Positions 20,195 to 29,087 are shown, counted from the stretch's first letter. The stretch is 64,000 nt of DNA from an uncultured Collinsella sp. (GCA_900752545.1 CAADVS010000086.1:1-64000); one strand, 5' to 3'. Numbers and translations are program-made. The notes: generated by a model not told the origin, from the sequence alone.

Positions 20195-21052
20195 ATGCGC
20201 AAACTGTTTTCCCGTCAGCTCATCGAGGCCCGTCACGAGATGCTGAGCATCTACGAGGCCGTCGATCTGGCCCTCCACGATGCCGTGAAGGCCTATGTGA
20301 CCGACGACCGCAAGCTCGCCACCAAGACCAAGAAGCGCACGCTTTCGATTGACGCACGCTGCGCCAACCTGGAGGCCGTCTGCTACAACCTGATTGCCAC
20401 GCAGTCACCGGTCGCCTCCGACTTCCGCTTGCTGCAGACGATCATCTACGTCGACTTTAACCTGCAGCGCATGACCGATAAGGTTCGCCAGATTTGCCGC
20501 GCCACGCGTCATATGATCAAGGCCGACATCTCGCTGCCCAAGGAGCTTGTCGGCACGGTCGAGGCCGAGGCTGAGGCCGTCTACCAGGTGCTGGGCTCTT
20601 CGCTTTCTGCGCTCGTCACCAACGACATGTCCATCATCTGCAACTTGGCCGTCGAGGACGAGCCAGTGCACGCCGCCTACGAGAAGTTCTTCCGCACCTT
20701 TAACCGCATGGACACGGGCGATTTTATGGACGACGACAGCAACTATGACGACCTGCGCCGCGCCATCATGGTATCGCGCTATCTCGATCGCATCGCCTCG
20801 ATTTCCATCGATGCCGTCTGCCGTCTGACCTTCCTGTTGACCGGACAGCGTATGACTGCCGGTGATATCGCCTGCACTGATGAGGATGAGCTCGAGAGCA
20901 TGCGCGTGCCTTCGGGCGAGGGTGTTATCATGAGGCCCGCCGTCGATGCACGCTACGTTGCCAAGGTGCCCGTTAACGAGGTCAGCGAGGGTCTTCGCTA
21001 CCTGCTCGATCATCTTGAGGATGAGGACGATGGCGAGGACGACGAGGAGTAA
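20195..21052 (+). CDS. phoU: Phosphate-signalling protein PhoU
   Basis: 285 aa. The first 220 residues match the helical-bundle PhoU fold (two PhoU repeats, e.g. ATQSPVASDFRLL). The protein is longer than usual (about 220 aa), with a C-terminal extension ending in an acidic tail LEDEDDGEDDEE. PhoU restrains the Pst transporter and Pho signalling. No PhoR/PhoB pair is in the window. A 92-bp gap separates it from pstB. Confidence 0.88.
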   Translation: MRKLFSRQLIEARHEMLSIYEAVDLALHDAVKAYVTDDRKLATKTKKRTLSIDARCANLEAVCYNLIATQSPVASDFRLLQTIIYVDFNLQRMTDKVRQICRATRHMIKADISLPKELVGTVEAEAEAVYQVLGSSLSALVTNDMSIICNLAVEDEPVHAAYEKFFRTFNRMDTGDFMDDDSNYDDLRRAIMVSRYLDRIASISIDAVCRLTFLLTGQRMTAGDIACTDEDELESMRVPSGEGVIMRPAVDARYVAKVPVNEVSEGLRYLLDHLEDEDDGEDDEE

Positions 21053-21089
21053 GTAACCCCGTTCGTCGAAAGATTGTAAATACCTAAGT

Positions 21090-21121
21090 GAGCGCGGCCT
21101 TGCACATGCGGGGCCGCGCTC
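21090..21121 (+). terminator. Hairpin after phoU
   Basis: A perfect 10-bp stem (GAGCGCGGCC/GGCCGCGCTC) with a 12-nt loop follows phoU. The downstream sequence TTGCGTTAGC is only weakly U-rich, so termination may be partial. Confidence 0.55.
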
Positions 21122-21171
21122 TTGCGTTAGCATGGGACTACTTGTTTGGCTGTCAGCGGAGGCGATTGGCA

Positions 21172-21909
21172 ATGGATAACTATTTGGACTTGATGCGCGC
21201 TCGCCGCGAGCAGATTCTGGAACGTTTTTATGCGGCGCTCGATCGCGCGGGCCGTCCCCACGACGCCGCGAGCCTCATTGCCGTGTCCAAGACCGTTGGT
21301 GTCGATGAGACCGTTGCCGCCATCCAGGCGGGGTATCGCCATTTTGCCGAGAACCGCCCGCAGGAGCTGGTTCGCAAGCTCACGGGTCTGGCGGAGCATC
21401 CGGAGCTGCCCGAGGTGCGCTTCGATATGATCGGCAACCTGCAGACCAATAAGATCAATGCGGTGCTGGGCTCAGCCGAGCTGATTCACTCGGTGGGTTC
21501 GCTGCATCTGGCGCAGGCGATCTCGAGCCGTGCTGTTCGCAAGATTGAGGCAGGCGAGCTCGTCGGCCCCCAGCGTGTGCTCATTGAGGTCAATGTGAGT
21601 GGTGAGGAGTCGAAGGGAGGCTTTTCACCCGATGAGATTCGCGCCGCCGCGGGTGAGCTTGCAGAACTTGAGGGAATTTGCGTACAGGGGCTTATGACTA
21701 TGGCGCCCCGGGGGAATAAGGATGTGGCACGCCGCACCTTTGCGGGGCTTCGTGAGCTGAGGGATGAGCTGGAGGCGGCGCATCCCGATTTGAACCTGCC
21801 TGAGCTTTCCTGCGGCATGAGCGAAGACTTTGAGCCTGCCCTTGAGGAGGGCTCTACGCTCGTTCGCCTGGGCAGGGTAGTATTTAGCCCGGAGTTTGCA
21901 GTAAAATAA
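21172..21909 (+). CDS. PLP-homeostasis protein YggS/YlmE
   Basis: 245 aa from ATG 21172, with CGGAGG upstream. The PLP lysine motif is LIAVSKTV, and HFAENRPQEL, FDMIGNLQTNK and LSCGMSEDF are family signatures. It is a fold-type III PLP-binding protein without known catalytic turnover, which buffers cellular PLP. In Gram-positive genomes it lies between ylmD and sepF; here the pst operon separates it from ylmD. An upstream in-frame start at 21088 would run through the hairpin and is rejected. Confidence 0.93.
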   Translation: MDNYLDLMRARREQILERFYAALDRAGRPHDAASLIAVSKTVGVDETVAAIQAGYRHFAENRPQELVRKLTGLAEHPELPEVRFDMIGNLQTNKINAVLGSAELIHSVGSLHLAQAISSRAVRKIEAGELVGPQRVLIEVNVSGEESKGGFSPDEIRAAAGELAELEGICVQGLMTMAPRGNKDVARRTFAGLRELRDELEAAHPDLNLPELSCGMSEDFEPALEEGSTLVRLGRVVFSPEFAVK

Positions 21910-21969
21910 GGCTCTGAAGTGCGCACTGATTATCGGGGCGCCTGCACTAAACCGCGAGAGGACACAACC

Positions 21970-22692
21970 ATGGGCTTCCTTGACGAGATTAAAAATAAGA
22001 TGCACCTGGGCGGCCAACAGGGTTACGACCAGGGTTATGGCCAGGACGACGACTACGGCTACGATGACGGCTATGACGATAGTTATCAGGGCAACGGCTA
22101 CAGCGGTGCTTCGGGCGAGGGCTTCTACACCCAAGACGAGCCGAGCAACGGCCTGCTTGGTCAGACGCGCCGCGGTGAAGCTGAGTCGGTTGCCGTGTAT
22201 ACGCGCTCCGGTCAGCTGGTCGGCGATGACTCCCGCCATGCCACGACGTATAACCCGCCTTCGCGCTCGCAGGACAGTGTTGCGAGCGGTTATCGTCCTG
22301 GTGCCTATGACACGCCGTCGAGCTACGCCGAGAACACCCGCGCTCGTGCCGCCGCTGCACCCGCGCCTGCACCGAGCGATGCCTCGGCCTATGCGAGCAA
22401 TATCATCAACGCCACGCCTCAGCTGCCGGCCTATGTTTTGCGCCCCGAGAGCTATGACGACGTGGAGACCGTGGTGCGCCGCGTTCGCACCAAGCAGCCT
22501 GTCGCACTGATTTTTGTGGGCGTACGCACCGAAGTGGCCAAGCGCGTCTTGGACTTCTCTTACGGCTTTGCCTGCGGTCTGGGTGCCACGGTCAAGGAGG
22601 TGGGCGACCGCGTGTTCATGGTGCTGCCCGCCGGCTGCGAGGTCAAAGATTCCGATCTCAAGAAGCTTCGTGCCGACGGCTACCTTAAGTAA
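21970..22692 (+). CDS. sepF: FtsZ membrane anchor SepF
   Basis: 240 aa from ATG 21970 (GAGAGGA SD). An N-terminal amphipathic stretch MGFLDEIKNKMHLG is followed by a long Tyr/Asp/Gly/Ala-rich linker and a C-terminal SepF core from about residue 155 (YVLRPESYDDVETVVRRV) to LPAGCEV. The N-terminal helix inserts in the membrane and the core binds the FtsZ tail. As no FtsA gene is visible, it is probably the essential tether here, as in other Actinomycetota. Confidence 0.93.
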   Translation: MGFLDEIKNKMHLGGQQGYDQGYGQDDDYGYDDGYDDSYQGNGYSGASGEGFYTQDEPSNGLLGQTRRGEAESVAVYTRSGQLVGDDSRHATTYNPPSRSQDSVASGYRPGAYDTPSSYAENTRARAAAAPAPAPSDASAYASNIINATPQLPAYVLRPESYDDVETVVRRVRTKQPVALIFVGVRTEVAKRVLDFSYGFACGLGATVKEVGDRVFMVLPAGCEVKDSDLKKLRADGYLK

Positions 22693-22713
22693 AGACAAGA
22701 CGAGGAGATTCCC

Positions 22714-22995
22714 ATCAACATCTACACTGTCGTCCAGCTGGTCAACACGCTGTTCAACTTCTATTCCACGCTCATTGTCGTCTACTGCTTTATGACGTGG
22801 ATTCCCATGAAGCAGGGTGGTTTGCTTCAGGATATTGCCGCGGTGCTTGATAGCGTGTGCGGTCCGTGGCTCAACCTGTTCCGTCGTTTCATCCCGCCGA
22901 TGGGCGGTATCGATTTTTCGCCGGTCGTTGCGATTATTGCGTTGCAGTTGGTGCAGAGGCTGGTTCTGCAGCTTCTTATAGGTATACTCGTGTAG
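22714..22995 (+). CDS. YggT-family membrane protein, apparent AUC start
   Basis: 93 aa if translation begins at ATC 22714. The reading frame encodes two hydrophobic segments (about residues 8-28 and 60-90) separated by SVCGPWLNLFRRFIPP, the YggT hallmark, and occupies the conserved slot between sepF and divIVA. GAGGAG lies 6 nt before ATC 22714, ideal spacing. There is no ATG, GTG or TTG in frame between the sepF stop and ATG 22792. Starting at 22792 gives 67 aa, loses the first membrane segment and has no SD. I therefore infer initiation at AUC, or a recent ATG-to-ATC mutation. Confidence 0.75.
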   Translation: MNIYTVVQLVNTLFNFYSTLIVVYCFMTWIPMKQGGLLQDIAAVLDSVCGPWLNLFRRFIPPMGGIDFSPVVAIIALQLVQRLVLQLLIGILV

Positions 22996-23056
22996 AACTG
23001 ACTTAGTAACTTACGTCGGGCGTGTAGCGCCGAGGCGATGAAAAAGGAGACTTGTT

Positions 23057-23731
23057 ATGGCTATTACCCCTGCAGACATCCAGGCTCAGACTTTCTCTGA
23101 GGCCAAGCGTGGCTACGATCCTGCTGAGGTCGACGTCTTCTTGGAGACGCTGTCCTCCGAGGTCGACGCTATGCTCGCTAAGATCGTCGACCTTAAGGGT
23201 CGTCTGACTGCTACCGAGCAGCAGCTTGCCGATGCGCAGGCTCAGCTTGCCCAGGCTCAGGATGCCACCGCCCAGGCCGTTCCTGCCGCCCCCGTGGCTG
23301 CTCCCGCCCCTGACTTCTCCGCTCAGGAGCGCCAGATTTCCGCTGCCCTGATCGCTGCCCAGCAGACCGCTGAGACCATCGTTAACGATGCCAACGAGAA
23401 CGCTGAGCGTATCCGCAACGAGGCTGACGCCAAGGCTCGCGAGGTTATCCGCCAGGCTCTGACTGAGAAGCAGGCCGAGCTCGAGGAGATCGATCGTCTC
23501 AAGGCTTCCCGTGAGGAGTTCAAAGCCGAGTACCTCAAGCTCATCCAGCACTTCATGGACGATGCGCAGAATTCCTTCCCGGCCGACCTCATGGCCTCCA
23601 CGCCGGTCGGTTCTGCCGCTTCTCCTGCAGTGACTGTTCCCGCCGAGCCGCTGCCCGTCGCTGACCCGGTTGTCCCCGTGGCCGATCCCTTTGCCCCGAT
23701 CGACAACTTCGCTGCCGACGACCTGGACTAA
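23057..23731 (+). CDS. divIVA: DivIVA-domain polar/septal coiled-coil protein
   Basis: 224 aa. The N-terminal lipid-binding domain shows ITPADIQAQTFSEAKRGYDPAEVDVFLE (residues 2-29, with the conserved GYD). Two coiled-coil stretches (about 30-75 and 95-165) flank an Ala/Pro-rich hinge, and the tail is Pro/Ala/Val-rich. DivIVA senses curved membrane at septa and poles and organises wall growth in Actinomycetota. AAAGGAG precedes the ATG. Confidence 0.92.
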   Translation: MAITPADIQAQTFSEAKRGYDPAEVDVFLETLSSEVDAMLAKIVDLKGRLTATEQQLADAQAQLAQAQDATAQAVPAAPVAAPAPDFSAQERQISAALIAAQQTAETIVNDANENAERIRNEADAKAREVIRQALTEKQAELEEIDRLKASREEFKAEYLKLIQHFMDDAQNSFPADLMASTPVGSAASPAVTVPAEPLPVADPVVPVADPFAPIDNFAADDLD

Positions 23732-23757
23732 CATTCGGTCTACAATTTAGTGCCTCG

Positions 23758-23787
23758 AAAGGACCCGCAGCTTGCGGGTCCTTTTTT
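23758..23787 (+). terminator. Intrinsic terminator after divIVA
   Basis: Perfect 11-bp stem (AAAGGACCCGC/GCGGGTCCTTT) with AGCTT loop, running into TTTTTT. It ends the ylm/divIVA unit. Confidence 0.92.
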
Positions 23788-23897
23788 ATGACTGTGCCGG
23801 GGTGCGTAACATAAAAACCGAGCCCTGCACATAGTGGCGCAGAACTCGGCGAACGGGTGAGCGGTCAAGGGTAGGTTTTAAGGCATGTCCCAAAAAT

Positions 23898-24428
23898 CTA
23901 CTTGAGGAGGAAGTCGGAGAGGGGAATGGTGCGGGCCTCGCGATGCTCGGGATCGGCGATGTGGTCGGCGGGATAGCCACAGACGAGCATGTGATAGGGA
24001 TAGACGCCCTTGGACAGATTGAACTGCTCTTGTGCCACCTCAGGCTTAAAATGGCACACCCAGCACGTTCCCAGGCCCTGCTCGGTGGCCTCCATCATCA
24101 TCTGATCACACACGATGGACGTATCGATTTCGCTGGAATTCATCTGGTCATAGGGGCGCACCCAAGCGTCATCGGTAACGCTGCAAATAAGGAAGACAAG
24201 CGGAGCCCCAAAGATAGACCCATCACGAGCAAACCGAGGCTGACAAGCAGCAGCCTTCTCCAGAAGCTCAGGCGTATCCAACACCATCACACGGGTTGGA
24301 TGGTTATTACAAGCAGAAGGAGCAATACGCCCAGCCTCAACAATGGCATCCACCACAGCCTGCTCAACAGCCCGATCTTCAAACTCACGACAAGAATACC
24401 GACCCCGAGCCAGATCCAAATAAGACAT
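23898..24428 (-). CDS. Nitroreductase-family protein
   Basis: 176 aa, short for the family. The N-terminus YLDLARGRYSCREFEDRAV carries the FMN-contact motif SCREF, and GRIAPSACNNHP is the second flavin-binding segment. The Gly-rich LGTCWVCHFKPEV segment is typical of the small dimeric FMN oxidoreductases. The substrate is not predictable. Codons in the first 80 residues are unusually T-ending compared with neighbours. It is transcribed opposite to divIVA, with AGGAGGGC upstream of the ATG. Confidence 0.85.
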   Translation of the reverse strand: MSYLDLARGRYSCREFEDRAVEQAVVDAIVEAGRIAPSACNNHPTRVMVLDTPELLEKAAACQPRFARDGSIFGAPLVFLICSVTDDAWVRPYDQMNSSEIDTSIVCDQMMMEATEQGLGTCWVCHFKPEVAQEQFNLSKGVYPYHMLVCGYPADHIADPEHREARTIPLSDFLLK

Positions 24429-24592
24429 ACAAGCCCTCCTACAATTTAATAACGAAATAAAAGATAACCAAAGGTTACCCAGAGCAACGTCCAGCCAAAC
24501 GCTCAGCGCTGCCCAAAGTCATGACTGATGCCAAAGGCGCTTTCAGCCAAAGCCACCGTGCATTCCGCCTATTAGCCAAGGTTCCCAATGGT

Positions 24593-24700
24593 GGTACGTA
24601 AGGCGAAGGCCCGACACCTATTTACTTTCGAACGACTCTGCCGTGCAGCCGGAGTGAGAAAGCAAATAGGTGCCGGGCCTTCGCCGGTGGGATGCGTACC
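24593..24700. repeat. Long imperfect inverted repeat between two genes
   Basis: The arms 24602-24623 and 24664-24685 match at 21 of 22 positions (GGCGAAGGCCCG, then A or G, then CACCTATTT). Further pairing occurs at GGTACG (24593-24598) with CGTACC (24695-24700) and inside at CTTTC/GAAAG. No U-tract follows on either strand. The remaining gap 24429-24592 carries only the presumed nitroreductase promoter region; I see no gene there. Confidence 0.8.
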
Positions 24701-24705
24701 GCTAA

Positions 24706-25329
24706 TTAACTGTTCTTCATGACAATCGAATCCACGACATCGGCCACATTCTCGCAGCAGTCGGCGCAGTACTCCAGGAAGGCGTACACGTCACGCCAGG
24801 CGATGACCTCGAGCGGATCCTTGCCGTTAACGTGCAGGTTGCGCATGGCGTTGATATAGAGCTCGTCGGCCTCGGACTCGATGGTGTTGATCTGGATGAC
24901 CAGCTCGCGCAGCGTTTTGGACTTGCGGTAGTTGGGAAGCTCGACCATCAGGTCCTTCATGGCGCGGCAGGCATCGGTTACCTTGTGAGCGATGACGATG
25001 GCATCGGGGTGGATGCTCTGGATGTTGGTGAAGTAGACGCGCTGCACGACGCCTTCGATGCGGTCGAGCACGGTGTCGAGCGAGCAGCTCATCAGGTCCA
25101 GATCCTCGCGCTCAAGCGGGGTGATAAAGGCGGTGAGCAAGGCGTCTTCGAGCTCGTGGTGCTTCTTGTCTGCCGCATGCTCAATCGCATGCATCTTATC
25201 GAGCATGTCATGGATTTGCGTGGGGTCGAAGTTCTCAAAAATCTTGGTGAGCAGCTCGGCTGCCTGAACGGCGAGGTCAGCGCAAGCGACGTAGTTGTCA
25301 AAGTAGAACGAATCGGGTTTCTTTGCCAT
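24706..25329 (-). CDS. DUF47/PhoU-like Pit accessory protein
   Basis: 207 aa. It is an all-helical PhoU-related protein (DUF47), with HDMLDKMHAIEHAADKKHHE and TPLEREDLDLMSCSLDTVLD marking the metal-binding EXXXD-type segments. Such proteins are encoded beside Pit transporters and are thought to tune them. It lies 67 bp downstream of pit on the same strand, so the two form an operon. GAAAGGA precedes the ATG. Confidence 0.9.
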   Translation of the reverse strand: MAKKPDSFYFDNYVACADLAVQAAELLTKIFENFDPTQIHDMLDKMHAIEHAADKKHHELEDALLTAFITPLEREDLDLMSCSLDTVLDRIEGVVQRVYFTNIQSIHPDAIVIAHKVTDACRAMKDLMVELPNYRKSKTLRELVIQINTIESEADELYINAMRNLHVNGKDPLEVIAWRDVYAFLEYCADCCENVADVVDSIVMKNS

Positions 25330-25396
25330 GGGTGGGTCCTTTCGAGGCGAAGACGGGTGGGCGAAGCATTGCAGTCCGGATGGACGCTCGGTTTGA

Positions 25397-26446
25397 CTAG
25401 AGGAACATCATGAACAGCTTGGCCATGACAAAGCTGATGAGTCCGCAGGCAGGGAAGGTGAAGAACCAGGTGAACATCATGTCCTTGACGACGCCGAAGT
25501 TGATGGCCGAGAGGCGCTTGACGGCACCGACGCCCATGATGGCGCAGGTCTTGATGTGGGTGGAGGACACGGGGATGCCGGTAAGGGTGGCAAGCAGCAG
25601 GTTTGCGGCGCCCGCGAGGTCGGCGGAGAAGCCCTGGTACTTTTCGAGCTTGACCATGCTCTGGCCGACGGACTTGATGATGCGCTCGCCGCCCACGCTG
25701 GTGCCGATACCCATAGTGGCCGAGCACAGCAGCATAATCCAGATGGGGATGCCTGCATCGCCGACGCTCGTCTGGCCGCTGGCAAAGGCCACGCCTAAAA
25801 AGAGCACGCCGATGAACTTCTGTCCATCCTGCGCGCCGTGCATAAAGCTCATGGCCGCAGCGCTCGCGATCTGAGCGTATTTAAAGAAGACATTGGCACG
25901 TCGCCTGTTGGCGGCGGCGAAAAGAATCGAGACGAGCTTGCACAGGACCCAGCCCATGACAAAGCCCAGGCCGATGGAGAGCGCCAGGCCGTAGATGACC
26001 TTCATCCATTCGTGGACGTTGACGCTGCTCGCACCGCCGAGGGCGATGGCGGCACCGGTCAGGCCGGCGATAAGGCTGTGGCTTTGCGAGGTGGGGATGC
26101 CAAAACGCGACGCTGTGGCGCCGTAGACGACGATGGAGAACAGCGCCGCGCATAGGCAGGCGAGCGCCATGGTGCTGTTTCCGCCAAAGTCGACGATATG
26201 TGAGATGGTGTTGGCGACGCTCGCGTTAAAGTGCGTCATGATGAGCACGCCGAGGAAGTTGAATGCGGCGCTCATGAGAATGGCGGCGCGGGCGGGCATG
26301 CAACGCGTAGTGACGCAGGTCGCGATGGCGTTGGGCGCGTCGGTCCACCCATTGACGAAGATGGCGCCCAACGCGAGGATCACGGTGACGGCAAGGACTG
26401 GGTTCGACACAATTTGGCCGAGGAAGGTTGAGAACGTTACGTCCAT
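25397..26446 (-). CDS. pit: Low-affinity inorganic phosphate transporter Pit
   Basis: 349 aa with about ten membrane segments. The duplicated PiT signatures are present: GWTDAPNAIATCVTTR near residue 34 in the N-terminal half and TGIPVSSTHIKTCAIMGVGAVKRL in the C-terminal half. It is a cation-coupled phosphate symporter. Together with pstSCAB it gives this 10-kb stretch both high- and low-affinity phosphate uptake. The ATG at 26446 is followed at once by VTFSTFLGQIV, consistent with an N-out membrane protein. Confidence 0.93.
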   Translation of the reverse strand: MDVTFSTFLGQIVSNPVLAVTVILALGAIFVNGWTDAPNAIATCVTTRCMPARAAILMSAAFNFLGVLIMTHFNASVANTISHIVDFGGNSTMALACLCAALFSIVVYGATASRFGIPTSQSHSLIAGLTGAAIALGGASSVNVHEWMKVIYGLALSIGLGFVMGWVLCKLVSILFAAANRRRANVFFKYAQIASAAAMSFMHGAQDGQKFIGVLFLGVAFASGQTSVGDAGIPIWIMLLCSATMGIGTSVGGERIIKSVGQSMVKLEKYQGFSADLAGAANLLLATLTGIPVSSTHIKTCAIMGVGAVKRLSAINFGVVKDMMFTWFFTFPACGLISFVMAKLFMMFL

Positions 26447-26696
26447 ATATGGGCTTTCTCGAAGTTTGCAGACACGTTACAAAAACATGATAAATCGTAT
26501 CACCTCCTGCGGGTCTCTTTACCGAGTTCTGATGGGAGAAGTGAACTTTTTGGCACTAAAATTGAATATTAGCCCTGTTGACCGCGGGTGTTCTTTTTGC
26601 TAACACGCCATGCGGACACGTGCGATTACTACGACACTCCAAAACCACAGTCTGTTCGCTTTACAACATGCAAACATGCGTTCGATAATAGGAGGC

Positions 26697-27035
26697 ATGG
26701 AATACCGACAGACAGACGGCAAAACTCGGCGCGTACACAAGCAGTATGTGGACGTCGTGGCTCGCATCCTCGCGGGCGGACAAGTCGTGCCGGTTACCGT
26801 CTGCTGGGTCGACGGTCGCTGCTTTACGATTGACGAGATTGTCTCGTCCACGGGCTTTGGCTTAACGGTTCACGGTGTTCGTACGGCGACCTATAAGGTG
26901 CGTTTTGGCGGGCACGCGACCGAGTTGTATCTGGAGGACCAGACGCGCGAACGACCAGATGGCTCGCAGACGCACGTGATGCGTTGGTGGGTCTGGGCCT
27001 TTGATCGTACGCTCGAGGGCGAGCGCCGTGGGTAA
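26697..27035 (+). CDS. Small hypothetical protein
   Basis: 112 aa from ATG 26697, preceded by AGGAGGC. I do not recognise the family. The sequence looks like a compact beta-rich domain (VVPVTVCWVDGRCFTIDEIV, YKVRFGGHATELYLED) with many aromatic residues near the end (MRWWVWAFDRT). There is no signal peptide or membrane segment. It is divergent from pit across a 250-bp gap that must hold both promoters, and precedes a Bax-inhibitor-1 gene by 85 bp. Codon use is normal, so it is probably a real gene. Confidence 0.7.
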   Translation: MEYRQTDGKTRRVHKQYVDVVARILAGGQVVPVTVCWVDGRCFTIDEIVSSTGFGLTVHGVRTATYKVRFGGHATELYLEDQTRERPDGSQTHVMRWWVWAFDRTLEGERRG

Positions 27036-27119
27036 GGACGTGCGGCATTCGAGTACAATGACAGGAATCTTGTCAGCTACTGCGCCGTTATTTGTGGCGC
27101 TTTTTGAAAGGACGAAATT

Positions 27120-27815
27120 ATGAACGATATCCAGGGCTATCAGAACGGTCCCGTCGAGAGCGGCGCAAGCCGCGCCAAGGAGATGTCGCCGCGCGCGTAC
27201 AATCTCACCATGTCTGCCCTGATCTTCTTGGGCTTTTGCGCCATGGGCGCCGGCGCCTACTTTACGAGCACCATGTCGTTTGCGCGCATGATGATGAGCG
27301 GCGCCGCCTTGCCGCTGGTCTTTGGCTCGTTTATTTTGACCATCGTCGGCATGGTCATGATGTCGGCCGCCGCCAGCAAGCAGTCCGTGGGCCTGTCCCT
27401 TGTGGGCTACGTAATCTTTGCGAGTACCTTTGGCCTGACCGCGTCGTTTGGCCTTGCCAACTACGACCTGCCCACCATCAACACTGCCTTTATCGCCACG
27501 GCCGCCATCACCTTTGTCTTTGGCGCCTTGGGCGTGACGTTCCCCAAGTTTTTCCAGCGCGTATATGGCATCGGTTTTGGCATTCTGCTCGCCACTATTC
27601 TGGTTGAGATCGTGCTGATGTTCATGGGCGTCTCGCAGACCATCACCGACCTGATCGTGATCGTGGTGTTCGCTGGCTTTATTGGCTACGACACCTATGT
27701 TGCCACGACGGTGCCGCCTACGCTGCCCAACGCCGTGCTCATGGCCTCTAACCTGTTCGTGGATATTATCAACGTGTTCCTGCGCATTTTGAACATCCTC
27801 GGCCGTCGCGACTAG
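27120..27815 (+). CDS. Bax inhibitor-1 family membrane protein (YccA/YbhL-like)
   Basis: 231 aa. A cytosolic head of about 25 residues precedes seven hydrophobic segments. The C-terminal FAGFIGYDTYV resembles the BI-1 signature with its conserved Asp. Bacterial members are pH-sensitive calcium leak channels or FtsH-associated proteins. GAAAGGACG precedes the ATG. Confidence 0.85.
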   Translation: MNDIQGYQNGPVESGASRAKEMSPRAYNLTMSALIFLGFCAMGAGAYFTSTMSFARMMMSGAALPLVFGSFILTIVGMVMMSAAASKQSVGLSLVGYVIFASTFGLTASFGLANYDLPTINTAFIATAAITFVFGALGVTFPKFFQRVYGIGFGILLATILVEIVLMFMGVSQTITDLIVIVVFAGFIGYDTYVATTVPPTLPNAVLMASNLFVDIINVFLRILNILGRRD

Positions 27816-27861
27816 TGGCAAATTGCGGCGGTGCTTGCCGTGCGTGTAAATCGATGCGAAA

Positions 27862-27887
27862 GGCGGTCCTTCGGGGCCGTCTTTTTT
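27862..27887 (+). terminator. Intrinsic terminator after the BI-1 gene
   Basis: Stem GGCGGTCC/GGGCCGTC with a TTCG tetraloop and a following TTTTTT. Two G-U pairs are used. Confidence 0.85.
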
Positions 27888-27953
27888 GTGCGCGGCGGGG
27901 TATCATGGATGGGAAAAAGCCGATAGCGGCAGCGACAGGAAAGGTGGCCACGT

Positions 27954-29087
27954 ATGGCAGATGTCGACAACAGGAACCGTAACCGCAGGTCCAACCGAAC
28001 GGGTCAGCCCAATCCCAAGCGCGAGGCGCGTGCCAAGGCCGCCGAGTGCCATGTGGCGGCTATGTCCGAGGCCTGCGCCAAGGACATCGAGCGTTCGCTT
28101 GCCGGTGTTCGCGAGTTTGACGGTATGCCTGCCGGCTTTGTCTCGGCGATGAAGGCCAAGGCCCAAGCGGCCGACGCTGTCGAGGAACAGGTTGCCGAGG
28201 AGTCTGAGGCCGCCGAGGCCGAGACCGCTGAGGTTGCGTCCGCCGAGACCGAGGTTACGGCCGAGCCTGCACCCGCAGAGGAGGCCACGGAGACCGAGTC
28301 CGCGCCTGTCGCCGAGGAGCCCGCTCCGGTCCTGCCCGAGGTCACCGTGCTCGACGCCTCTGCCACGCAGGCTATTCTGGATAACGGCCGAGGTTACGCG
28401 CAATTCTGCGACATGGCCGTGCTCGCCTTTGCCTCGTTCACCAACCCGGGCGGCGGCTACATCCAGGGCTATCTGGGTCAGGAGGCCACGCTCTGTGCCG
28501 ATTCGTACCTGTATAACGTGCTCGATAAACAGCGCAAATGGTACGGCGAGAACCGTCGCCGCAACATCAACTGCGAGCTTTACCGCAACCGTGCGCTGGT
28601 GGTGCCTGCGGTGCGCTTCGACCGCAACCACGTGCATGCGTATGCCGACGTGATCGTGGCCGCCGCGCCCAACGCCAAGCGCGCTCGCCAGGAGTATCGC
28701 GTGGGTGACGATGCCCTGCTGGACGCCCTGCGCGATCGCATCCGCTTTGTGCTTGCCATCTGCGACGAGCTGGGTCGCGAGAAGCTCGTGCTGGGCGCTT
28801 GGGGCTGCGACAACAACGGCTTTGACGCCGAGGCCGTGGCCGAGCTCTTCCGCAAGGAGCTCGCATCGGGCGACTTTAAGGTCAAGCAGGTCTTTTTTGC
28901 CGTGCCCTCTACGCGCTGGGACGAAGATTTTGCCAAGTTCGAGCACGTGCTGGCAAACTTCCCCGAGCGCAACGAGGAGTCCTATGCCCAGGTTGCCGCT
29001 CGCGCTGCGGCTGCCCGCGCCGCCGAGCAGGCCCAGGCTGCCGCCGAGGACGATGAAGACGATGACGATTGGCGCAAGTACCTGTAA
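27954..29087 (+). CDS. TIGR02452/DUF2263 microbial PARG-like protein, altered catalytic motif
   Basis: 377 aa. A basic head (1-30) and an Ala/Glu-rich low-complexity stretch (about 70-130) precede a macrodomain-like core similar to microbial poly(ADP-ribose) glycohydrolases: FTNPGGGYIQGYLGQEATLC (GGG at 166-168) and GAWGCDNNGFD. Family members usually carry GGG-x6-8-QEE, with the second Glu catalytic. Here the motif is Q176-E177-A178, so the second Glu is replaced. The C-terminus is Ala-rich, then acidic. The ADP-ribose-binding fold is likely; hydrolase activity is doubtful. Confidence 0.8.
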   Translation: MADVDNRNRNRRSNRTGQPNPKREARAKAAECHVAAMSEACAKDIERSLAGVREFDGMPAGFVSAMKAKAQAADAVEEQVAEESEAAEAETAEVASAETEVTAEPAPAEEATETESAPVAEEPAPVLPEVTVLDASATQAILDNGRGYAQFCDMAVLAFASFTNPGGGYIQGYLGQEATLCADSYLYNVLDKQRKWYGENRRRNINCELYRNRALVVPAVRFDRNHVHAYADVIVAAAPNAKRARQEYRVGDDALLDALRDRIRFVLAICDELGREKLVLGAWGCDNNGFDAEAVAELFRKELASGDFKVKQVFFAVPSTRWDEDFAKFEHVLANFPERNEESYAQVAARAAAARAAEQAQAAAEDDEDDDDWRKYL

